Shown here: positions 1 through 5,987 of the stretch, in pieces
How the letters are laid out: the number at the start of each line of letters is the position of its first letter
How positions within the stretch are numbered: position 1 is the stretch's first letter
From: Bryobacteraceae bacterium
GTDB taxonomy: Bacteria > Acidobacteriota > Terriglobia > Bryobacterales > Bryobacteraceae
Reading direction: 5' to 3'
Assembly (NCBI GenBank): GCA_030039005.1
Contig: JASHQT010000238.1
Coordinates: forward strand, 1-12,551
DNA: 12,551 nt
Made by a program: the position numbers and the translations under genes
The notes under the pieces: model-generated
What the model saw: only the letters and a program-made list of their open reading frames with translations
Database searches by the model: none
Told to the model about the DNA's origin: nothing

Positions 1-554
1 TAGTGCTCGGGATCCTTCCGCTGAGAAAGGATAGATCGTTGAGGGTTGACGTCCTCGAACCGAAGCGGAATCGGTTGACCACCTTGATTGAAGACGGCGT
101 GTCCATTCACATAGCCGTAGTAGAAATTCGGCGGTAGAAGACCCAGGTCCAACGCTCTTGGATCCGGGATTGGACCATCCATCTCGATAAACTCATGAAC
201 GACTTGGAATCGAAATCCGGCCTTCGTAAACGCCAGACGGTAGCGAAGGCACAAAGGTTCGTTCGATGACATCCATGACGGCGCCGCGACTGTAGCGTAG
301 ATAAATGCGGTTGGCGCCTTAGCGGTCCCCTTCCAAAGCCATTCGTCGATGCCCCCACCGTTGCTAATTGCAGCGGCCAGGTCATTAGCCGAATCCTTTG
401 GTGCGCTTTGAAGGAGGCCCAGAATCTCGATAAGGTTCGATTTCCCTGATCCGTTCGGGCCGATGAGGACATTCAGCGGACGAAGTTCGAGCCTTGTCGC
501 TTCTGCGCCGAAGGAAAGGATATTTTGGACGGTTAGACTTAGTAGCCCGGGCAT
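1..554 (-). CDS. AAA-family (RecF/SMC-like) ATPase, N-terminal part, cut by the window edge
   Basis: Reading the minus strand from ATG at 554 gives an open frame of 184 codons that leaves the window without a stop. The first 45 residues are a typical start for an SMC/RecF-like AAA ATPase (AAA_15/AAA_21 type): a short beta-strand segment, then LNVLIGPNGSGKSNLIEIL, whose Walker A motif GPNGSGKS lies at residues 32-39. Residues 50-75 contain a GGGIDEWLWKG segment; I associate this with stand-alone ATPases often paired with a small DUF4276-like partner, from memory only. The Walker B and signature regions would lie beyond the edge. It follows topA by 54 bp on the same strand but has its own TATAAT box. 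By eye its base composition is a little less GC-rich than that of its neighbours, which fits an accessory or defence-type gene. Family assignment is firm; function is unknown. Confidence 0.8.
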   Translation of the reverse strand, partial: MPGLLSLTVQNILSFGAEATRLELRPLNVLIGPNGSGKSNLIEILGLLQSAPKDSANDLAAAISNGGGIDEWLWKGTAKAPTAFIYATVAAPSWMSSNEPLCLRYRLAFTKAGFRFQVVHEFIEMDGPIPDPRALDLGLLPPNFYYGYVNGHAVFNQGGQPIPLRFEDVNPQRSILSQRKDPEH

Positions 555-568
555 TCTCGGTCGCGCGA

Positions 569-574
569 ATTATA
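569..574 (-). promoter_or_regulatory. Perfect TATAAT -10 box upstream of the ATPase gene
   Basis: On the minus strand TATAAT ends 14 bases before the ATG at 554. No recognisable -35 hexamer sits 16-18 bases upstream. A transcript starting about 7 bases after the box would have a leader of only about 7 bases, too short for a normal Shine-Dalgarno site, and none is visible. The box lies between topA and the ATPase gene, so the latter may be transcribed independently. Confidence 0.4.
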
Positions 575-608
575 GCGCATCGGCAATTTGTAGACGAGGC
601 AGGAAACG

Positions 609-3029
609 CTACGCGCTCGCCGGGACCGGCTCCAGCGGCTTCTTGTACTTACACTCCCCGTTCGGGCACTGCGCCACCGGGCCGGCTTTGAGCCATTTCT
701 CGATCAGGTAGCTCGATCCACACTCCGGGCACTTCTCAGGAATCGGCTTGCCCCAGGCGACGAAATCGCAATCCGGATAGCGGCTGCAACCATAAAACGT
801 CTTGCCGCGTTTCGACCGCCGCTCCACCACTTCGCCTTCCGAGCAGTTGGGGCAGGGAACGCCGATGGTCTTCTGCTTGACGTATTTGCACTTGGGATAC
901 GTGCTGCAGGCGGTAAATTCTCCGAATCGCCCATGCTTTAGGACTAAATTATTTGCGCATTGCGGGCATTTTTCTTCGAGCGGCACGTCGGACTTCTTTT
1001 GTTGACCGCCGATCTGTTTGGTCGTCTTGCAGTCCGGATATCCCGAACACGCGTAAAACTGCCCGAAACGGCCCTTCTTCAGCACCATCTCGCGGCCGCA
1101 GTTTTCGCAATATTCCTGCGCGTCCTGCTCGCTCAACCCTTCCGCTGATAGCGGATCGGGCGCGATCTCGCGCGTGTTGGAGCACTCCGGGTACCCCGAA
1201 CAGGCGATGAACTTGCCGAAGCGGCCCCACTTGATCACCATCGGCTTCCCGCATTTCTCGCAGTTCTCGCCGGTGGGCTCCTCCATGCGCTTGATGTCGG
1301 TCATGTGGCGCTCGGCGTGGTCCAGCTCTTTCTGGAAGCGCTCGTAGAACTCCGACATGGCCTCACGCCAGTCCATCTTGCCTTCTTCGATTTCGTCCAG
1401 CTCTTCTTCCATGCGCGCGGTGTAGCGGACATCGAAAATGTTCTGGAAATTTTCGAGCAGCAGGTCCGTCACCACCATGCCGAGCTCGGTGGGCACGAAC
1501 TTGCCGCCGTCTTTCTTGACGTACTCGCGCTCCTGGATGGTCGAGAGGATAGATGCGTAGGTCGATGGCCGGCCCACGCCGTCCGCTTCCAGCTCCTTCA
1601 CGAGCGTCGCTTCGTTGTAGCGCGGCGGCGGTTCGGTGAAATGTTGCTCAGGCGTGATGGCCTTGAAGCGCAATTCCTCGCCTTGCGTCACCGCTGGAAG
1701 TTTATTCTTCTCTTCCTCGTCTTCGGCGTCCTTTTCGTCCTTGCTTTCCTTGTAGACATCCAGGAACCCGTTGAACTTGGGCACGCTGCCGGTGGCGCGG
1801 AACATATAGCTGGCGTCGTCCTTGCCTTTGGCGGACACGTCGATGGTGGTTTGGTCGAAAATCGCGGGCGTCATTTGCGACGCCACGAACCGCATCCAGA
1901 TCAGCCGGTAGAGCTTCAGCTCGTCTTCCTGCAGATAAGGCGCGACCTGTTCGGGCGTACGCCGCGCTGACGACGGCCGGATGGCTTCATGCGCGTCCTG
2001 CGCGTCCTTTTTGCTCTTGTACACGTTGGGCGTGGCCGGCACGAACGCGTCGCCGTAGCGCTCCTTGATCAACCCGCGAACTTCGTCCAGCGCATCTTGC
2101 GAAACGCGCGTCGAGTCGGTTCGCATATAGGTGATCAGACCGACCGAACCCTCCGACCCCAATTCCACGCCTTCATACAAGCGCTGCGCGAGCATCATCG
2201 TGCGCTTCACGCTGAACCGCAGTTTGCGCGACGATTCCTGCTGCAACGTGGACGTAATAAACGGCGGGACTGGGTTGCGCTTCTTTTCCTTGGTCGTGAC
2301 CGAATGGACCAGGTACTTGGCGCCGTCCAACTGGTCGAGGAGCCCCTTGGTGGTGGCTTCATCCCCGAGCTCGATGGCTTCGTCGTTCTTCTTGGTGAAG
2401 CGCGCCGTCAGCACCGGCGGCTTTTTGGCGTTGAGCTGGACGTCGATGGTCCAGTACTCTTTCTTGATGAACGCCCGAATCTCGCGCTCGCGCTCGACAA
2501 TCAGCCGCAGCGCCACCGTTTGCACGCGCCCGGCGGAAAGCCCGCGGCGCACTTTGTCCCACAGGAGCGGGGAAATCTTGTAGCCCACCAGCCGGTCCAG
2601 CACGCGGCGCGCCTGCTGCGCGTCCACCACATGCAGGTTTACAGAGCCCGGTTTCTCGAACGCCTTCTTCACGGCGTTGGCGGTGATCTCATTGATCATC
2701 ACCCGAAAGAACTTCGGGCCTTTCTTTGAGCCGTTCAGTTCTTCTTGCAGGTGGTAGCAGATGGCTTCGCCTTCACGATCCGGGTCGGCCGCGAGGTACA
2801 CCGAATCGACACCCTTGGCCGCCTGCTTCAGTTCCGTGATCAGCTTTTTCTTGCCCTCGATCACCTCGTAATGTGGCTCGAAGTTCTTTTCCACGTCGAC
2901 CGCGAGGTCCTTCTTGGGCAGATCCTTCACGTGGCCAAGCGACGCCTTTACGACAAACTGCTTACCGAGATATTTGCCGATCGTCTTGGCCTTCGTGGGC
3001 GATTCGACGATGACGAGAGATTTTGCCAT
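609..3029 (-). CDS. topA: DNA topoisomerase I (type IA, omega protein)
   Basis: 806 residues. The enzyme relaxes negative supercoils by cutting one strand through a 5'-phosphotyrosine. The TOPRIM domain is at the N-terminus (MAKSLVIVESPTKAKTIGKY) with its acidic residues E9, D82, D84 and E86 (ADPDREGE). The catalytic tyrosine is Y301 in GLITYMRTDSTRVS, followed by R303; DGVGRPSTYASI (residues 483-494) is the second family landmark. A charged, probably flexible stretch lies at about 428-443. The C-terminal tail carries five four-cysteine zinc-ribbon modules: C590/593/610/616, C641/644/661/667, C688/691/708/714, C726/729/748/754 and C767/770/788/793. The start at 3029 opens directly on the conserved N-terminus; AGG lies 6 bases upstream. 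It follows dprA by 50 bp, a common gene order in bacteria. All key residues are present, so it should be functional. Confidence 0.97.
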   Translation of the reverse strand: MAKSLVIVESPTKAKTIGKYLGKQFVVKASLGHVKDLPKKDLAVDVEKNFEPHYEVIEGKKKLITELKQAAKGVDSVYLAADPDREGEAICYHLQEELNGSKKGPKFFRVMINEITANAVKKAFEKPGSVNLHVVDAQQARRVLDRLVGYKISPLLWDKVRRGLSAGRVQTVALRLIVEREREIRAFIKKEYWTIDVQLNAKKPPVLTARFTKKNDEAIELGDEATTKGLLDQLDGAKYLVHSVTTKEKKRNPVPPFITSTLQQESSRKLRFSVKRTMMLAQRLYEGVELGSEGSVGLITYMRTDSTRVSQDALDEVRGLIKERYGDAFVPATPNVYKSKKDAQDAHEAIRPSSARRTPEQVAPYLQEDELKLYRLIWMRFVASQMTPAIFDQTTIDVSAKGKDDASYMFRATGSVPKFNGFLDVYKESKDEKDAEDEEEKNKLPAVTQGEELRFKAITPEQHFTEPPPRYNEATLVKELEADGVGRPSTYASILSTIQEREYVKKDGGKFVPTELGMVVTDLLLENFQNIFDVRYTARMEEELDEIEEGKMDWREAMSEFYERFQKELDHAERHMTDIKRMEEPTGENCEKCGKPMVIKWGRFGKFIACSGYPECSNTREIAPDPLSAEGLSEQDAQEYCENCGREMVLKKGRFGQFYACSGYPDCKTTKQIGGQQKKSDVPLEEKCPQCANNLVLKHGRFGEFTACSTYPKCKYVKQKTIGVPCPNCSEGEVVERRSKRGKTFYGCSRYPDCDFVAWGKPIPEKCPECGSSYLIEKWLKAGPVAQCPNGECKYKKPLEPVPASA

Positions 3030-3042
3030 GGGTCAACCTAGA

Positions 3043-3048
3043 ATTGTA
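3043..3048 (-). promoter_or_regulatory. Possible -10 box (TACAAT) of topA
   Basis: In the 50-bp gap between dprA and topA, the minus strand reads TTGACT (3065-3060) and then TACAAT (3048-3043), 11 bases apart. That spacing is too short for both to serve one sigma-70 promoter, so only one of them, or neither, is used. The site would let topA be expressed apart from dprA, as expected for an essential gene. Confidence 0.25.
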
Positions 3049-3079
3049 ATAGTGCTTACAGTCAAACTTCGGCTGAGTT

Positions 3080-4267
3080 CTACCACACTTTAACAAAGTT
3101 CCTGCCGGGGAGTTGGCGGGCCAGACCGAGCAGCTCGAGCTCAAACAAGGCGGCAGTTATCTCTGATGAAGTCAGGGTATCAGAAGTTTCAATCAACTGG
3201 TCAATGTGGAGCGGGGTATCGGCCCGAAGTTGGGCGAGAACCTGACGGCTGGCCGGGCCGAGTTCCGACGGGAGCGACGGCTCTTCTTCCTTTAGATCCA
3301 AAGAGATAACCCCGAGTCTGGCCTGCGCCTTGGCGATTAGGGCGCGCCGCGTTTCGGCCGGCAGCTCCACCAGCACATCGTTCCATTCCTGGACCAGCTT
3401 GGCGCCCTGCTTTATTAATAGGTTGGGGCCCCAGCTCATCTTGGATGTGATGTTGCCGGGTACGGCGAAGACCTCCCGTTGTTGATCCAGCGCCATTTTG
3501 GCCGTGATGGCAGAGCCCGAGTATTGCGCGCCTTCCACCACCAGCACTCCCACGCTCGCGCCGCTGATAATCCGATTGCGGATGGGAAAATTCTGCGGAT
3601 AGGCCGGCGCGCCCATGGGAAATTCGGAGACGATCAGGCCTTTTTCCGCGATCTCCAGCGCGAGTTTGCGATTCTCGGCCGGATAAACCAGGTCCACGCC
3701 GCAGCCGAAGACCGCGATCGTGTCGCCGCCGATATCGAGCGCGGCGCGATGGGCCGCGGTATCGATGCCGCGCGCCATGCCACTCACAATCGCGAGGCCG
3801 GCCTGCGCCAGGTCCGCCGAAAGGCGCTCTGCCGCCGCGGTTCCATACGCGGTAGGACGCCTGGTCCCGACGACGCCTAGAAGAATCCCTTGCAGCAGTT
3901 CGACGCGGCCGCGCGCGAACATGACAACCGGCGGGTCGAAGATTTCTCGGAGGCGCGCCGGGTACGCAGGGTCGGAGATGGACACCAGCACGGCGCCGGT
4001 TTCGAGCATTTTCTGCTGCTGCTCGACGGCGTCATCGAAGGTACATCCGCTCGAGATGGTTTGAGCTACGCTGCCGGCCAAGCCGCTCGCTTCCAGCTCC
4101 GATCGCGAGGCGCGAAAAACAGCTTGCGGCGAACGGAACTGCGCCAGGAGCTGATTCGTTTTGCGCGTGCCGAGTCCAGGCACCAGATGCAGGGCGAGCC
4201 AATGCAGTTCGTCTTCTTTAGTTAACGAGGGGGTGAGTGTGGATTTGGCGATTTCGGGCGCGTGCAC
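3080..4267 (-). CDS. dprA: DNA processing protein DprA (Smf), RecA loader
   Basis: DprA binds incoming single-stranded DNA during natural transformation and loads RecA on it; the family is also widespread in bacteria not known to be competent. Using the GTG at 4267 the protein has 395 residues. An N-terminal helix-hairpin-helix/SAM-like domain (LALHLVPGLGTRKTNQLL, about 24-41) is followed by the Rossmann-like domain with GVVGTRRPTAYG (131-142), SGMARGIDTAAH (162-173), GCGVDLVYPAENRKL (188-202) and SEFPMGAPAYPQNFPIRNRIISG (214-236), and by a C-terminal winged-helix-like domain (about 335-395). The GTG is preceded by AAGGGAAG at a 5-base spacing. A longer frame from ATG at 4357 would add 30 residues that do not look like DprA and would overlap the divergent gene, so I prefer the GTG. 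topA follows in the same direction. Confidence 0.93.
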   Translation of the reverse strand: MHAPEIAKSTLTPSLTKEDELHWLALHLVPGLGTRKTNQLLAQFRSPQAVFRASRSELEASGLAGSVAQTISSGCTFDDAVEQQQKMLETGAVLVSISDPAYPARLREIFDPPVVMFARGRVELLQGILLGVVGTRRPTAYGTAAAERLSADLAQAGLAIVSGMARGIDTAAHRAALDIGGDTIAVFGCGVDLVYPAENRKLALEIAEKGLIVSEFPMGAPAYPQNFPIRNRIISGASVGVLVVEGAQYSGSAITAKMALDQQREVFAVPGNITSKMSWGPNLLIKQGAKLVQEWNDVLVELPAETRRALIAKAQARLGVISLDLKEEEPSLPSELGPASRQVLAQLRADTPLHIDQLIETSDTLTSSEITAALFELELLGLARQLPGRNFVKVW

Positions 4268-4272
4268 GATGT

Positions 4273-4280
4273 CTTCCCTT
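4273..4280 (-). promoter_or_regulatory. Ribosome binding site that fixes the dprA start
   Basis: AAGGGAAG on the minus strand, 5 bases ahead of the GTG at 4267. It supports the internal GTG over the upstream ATG at 4357, for which I see no comparable site. Confidence 0.55.
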
Positions 4281-4327
4281 GTGGTGCGGGAAGGTCGTAC
4301 ATTCTCTCCCGGAATGCTCCTCCGAAT

Positions 4328-4336
4328 TGCTATGAT
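4328..4336 (+). promoter_or_regulatory. Extended -10 promoter (TGC-TATGAT) of the nuclease-like gene
   Basis: TGC immediately followed by TATGAT matches the extended -10 pattern TGnTATAAT, which can work without a good -35 box. The last base is 11 bases before the GTG at 4348, so the predicted transcript would have a leader of about 4-5 bases. The site is in the 80-bp divergent gap with dprA. Confidence 0.4.
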
Positions 4337-4347
4337 CATCGGAAACT

Positions 4348-5502
4348 GTGAAATCATATCCGGGCGATCGCCTGAAAAACGGCGCTTATGTGGCTATCCG
4401 GTTTGAGAAGGCGCTCTCCCAGCAGTTTCGCGAGCCGCAGGGGACCATCTATACCCCGAACGCGAAGGAATTGATCGTATTTAGCGATCAGAGTCCCCCG
4501 TTTGAGGTTTACGGCTACGATCCCCAGAACCTGGAGGCGACACCCATTCCGTTTTGGGGCGATCACTATATCAAACCGGCCGAACCGGGAGCCAATTCCA
4601 CACTGTGGGCCTGGATCAAGGAGCGAGTGAACACGGAGATTTTTTTGCCCAGCGTTGAGGGCCTGGCAATCCAAGGGAAGCTTTACTGGACGCGAAAACA
4701 TCACCTGCATCGCCGCCCGAAGCTCATTTGCGCCAACTACCACGCACATTTGGTGGAAGCCTATGAAGCGATCTGGGCCATCACGGCGGCGATTCGCAAA
4801 CTACGGCCGGAAAGCATACGGCCTCATCTCTGGAAGCCGACGACGGAACAGATCCACGCGATCCATTCCAAGGCGGTGGGATACAGCGCTTCCGCCAACC
4901 GGCTTCTTTACAGCCAGAGGGAATTTATCGAGAAGATCATTCAGCTTGAAATTGAAGGTCTGTCGCCTCACTACCAACCCATCCGGGACCGATATCACCC
5001 CTTTGCCAGCCAATTGTTCGAAGTTCTGGTCGCGGAATACATCCGCGAACGCGGGTTTGAAGTATCTTGGTCGCACGATCCGCATTTTCTCGAAGGCGAA
5101 GTGGATATGTTCGTTCGATCCGTCGAGCCCCATCGCATTTTGGTCTGCAGCTGCAAATTGCGGATGTACCCACACGAGATGCCGGTGCGCAGGAAAGAGG
5201 TGAAGAAACTGCTGGAGCGGTTGGAGGAGACCAGTGAGCATGAAACCAAATCAGCGCTGGCGGATGAGTCGTCTGGACCGGAAATCGCCGGCGCTCTCTT
5301 TAGCAATGCCGGCAAAGTGAGTGAAGGCGGCGAGGCCTTGGCCCAAGAGCACGGGATCGCGATTGTGCGCGTCGCCGTCAGCCACGAATGGTGGAAGAAG
5401 CCCTTAGCCCGCAAGAAGCTCGCATGGAAGGATTTCGACGTGATCGCAGGCGGAGAAAGCTCGATTCTGCATGAGCTCCTTCAGCCGAAATCGAAAGCCT
5501 GA
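4348..5502 (+). CDS. Unrecognised protein with a predicted PD-(D/E)XK / Mrr-like nuclease domain
   Basis: 384 residues, starting with GTG at 4348 (GGAAA two bases upstream; a GTG at 4390 is an alternative). I do not recognise the family. The N-terminal half (1-205) is soluble-looking, rich in aromatic and charged residues, with no signal peptide or membrane helix. The C-terminal half resembles the restriction-endonuclease fold: a helix with E225/E230 (FEVLVAEYIRERGFEV), then GEVDMFV with D253, a beta-strand ILVCSCKLR placing K270 two residues after S268, and ALFSNAGKVSEGGEALAQEHGIAIVRV (316-342), like the Mrr pattern 'fvT.g.FS..A...A.....i.li'. The usual acidic residue before x-K is serine here, so catalysis is uncertain. 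It diverges from dprA and precedes padR. A nucleic-acid processing or defence role is inference only. Confidence 0.6.
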   Translation: MKSYPGDRLKNGAYVAIRFEKALSQQFREPQGTIYTPNAKELIVFSDQSPPFEVYGYDPQNLEATPIPFWGDHYIKPAEPGANSTLWAWIKERVNTEIFLPSVEGLAIQGKLYWTRKHHLHRRPKLICANYHAHLVEAYEAIWAITAAIRKLRPESIRPHLWKPTTEQIHAIHSKAVGYSASANRLLYSQREFIEKIIQLEIEGLSPHYQPIRDRYHPFASQLFEVLVAEYIRERGFEVSWSHDPHFLEGEVDMFVRSVEPHRILVCSCKLRMYPHEMPVRRKEVKKLLERLEETSEHETKSALADESSGPEIAGALFSNAGKVSEGGEALAQEHGIAIVRVAVSHEWWKKPLARKKLAWKDFDVIAGGESSILHELLQPKSKA

Positions 5503-5544
5503 ACGCCCGCTGGCGCACCTTCCACCATCACTAGACCGTCTTCT

Positions 5545-5552
5545 GGTACACT
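5545..5552 (+). promoter_or_regulatory. Promoter -10 box (TGG-TACACT type) abutting padR
   Basis: TACACT at 5547-5552, preceded by TGG, ends only 7 bases before the ATG at 5560. Transcription would begin at or beside the start codon, giving a leaderless message. GGGAG at 5553-5557 lies in between, too close to the ATG (2 bases) to be a good Shine-Dalgarno site. No clear -35 hexamer is visible. Confidence 0.4.
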
Positions 5553-5559
5553 GGGAGTC

Positions 5560-5907
5560 ATGCCTCGCTCCAAGCCCGCGGACGACCGCGGCGACATGCT
5601 CCAGGGTACGCTCGCCATGCTGATTTTGCGCACTCTGCTGCTGGCGCCCGCGCATGGCCACACCATTGCGCACGCCATCGAACACACTTCAGAAGATGTC
5701 CTTCAGGTAGAGCACGGCTCGCTCTATCCCGCGCTGCACAAACTGGAGGAGCGCGGTCTCATCGCGTCGTTCTGGGGAACGTCGGAGAACAATCGCAAGG
5801 CCAAGTATTACCGCATCACGCCGGCCGGCCGGAAGCACTTGGCCGAGGAGCGTAGCCGTTGGGATCAGATCGTAGGCGCCATCGCGCGAGTGCTGGGCCC
5901 GGCCTGA
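5560..5907 (+). CDS. PadR-family transcriptional regulator
   Basis: 115 residues, a normal size for the short PadR class. PadR proteins are dimeric winged-helix repressors. The N-terminal winged helix spans about 13-95: [28 protein letters not shown] is the first helix pair; [19 protein letters not shown] (50-68) is the family's recognition-helix signature; [18 protein letters not shown] is the wing. The last 20 residues form the short dimerisation helix. In Acidobacteriota, close relatives often precede large MacB/FtsX-like permease genes; here the next gene is zwf, 80 bp downstream, with no permease. It may regulate itself, the nuclease-like gene upstream or zwf; nothing in the sequence decides between them. 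ATG at 5560 fits the family N-terminus. Confidence 0.92.
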   Translation: MPRSKPADDRGDMLQGTLAMLILRTLLLAPAHGHTIAHAIEHTSEDVLQVEHGSLYPALHKLEERGLIASFWGTSENNRKAKYYRITPAGRKHLAEERSRWDQIVGAIARVLGPA

Positions 5908-5965
5908 TACGCTGGCGCGAGCATAGAGGAAAATAGACCGAAGCCTTGAACCCGCCCCTGGCATC

Positions 5966-5971
5966 TACACT
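5966..5971 (+). promoter_or_regulatory. Possible -10 box (TACACT) for zwf
   Basis: TACACT repeats the hexamer seen before padR. It lies 16 bases upstream of the preferred TTG start at 5988, so the message would start roughly at the Shine-Dalgarno site. TTGAAC at 5946-5951 is 14 bases upstream, short for a -35/-10 pair. Weak evidence. Confidence 0.25.
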
Positions 5972-5977
5972 GTTGTC

Positions 5978-5983
5978 AGGAGG
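5978..5983 (+). promoter_or_regulatory. Strong Shine-Dalgarno site (AGGAGG) that decides the zwf start
   Basis: A full AGGAGG followed by AAAT and TTG at 5988. It argues for the TTG at 5988 as the start rather than the upstream in-frame TTG at 5946, which lacks such a site. Confidence 0.65.
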
Positions 5984-5987
5984 AAAT

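Noticed and set aside
1305..2729. Two long open frames antisense to topA (about 221 and 246 codons)
   Set aside because: They are mirror frames of a high-GC gene with strong third-position bias. The products are compositionally odd and show no domain, while the opposite strand is clearly topA.
3200..3880. Open frames on both strands across dprA in other frames
   Set aside because: They have no family features and overlap a gene with complete DprA motifs.
4332..4406. A 24-codon open frame starting at ATG 4332 as a leader peptide before the nuclease-like gene
   Set aside because: It begins inside the proposed -10 box, has no ribosome site and overlaps the larger gene in another frame without regulatory features.
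5503..5530. CGCC-CGCT-GGCG as a terminator after the nuclease-like gene
   Set aside because: The stem is only 4 bp and is not followed by a T-run.
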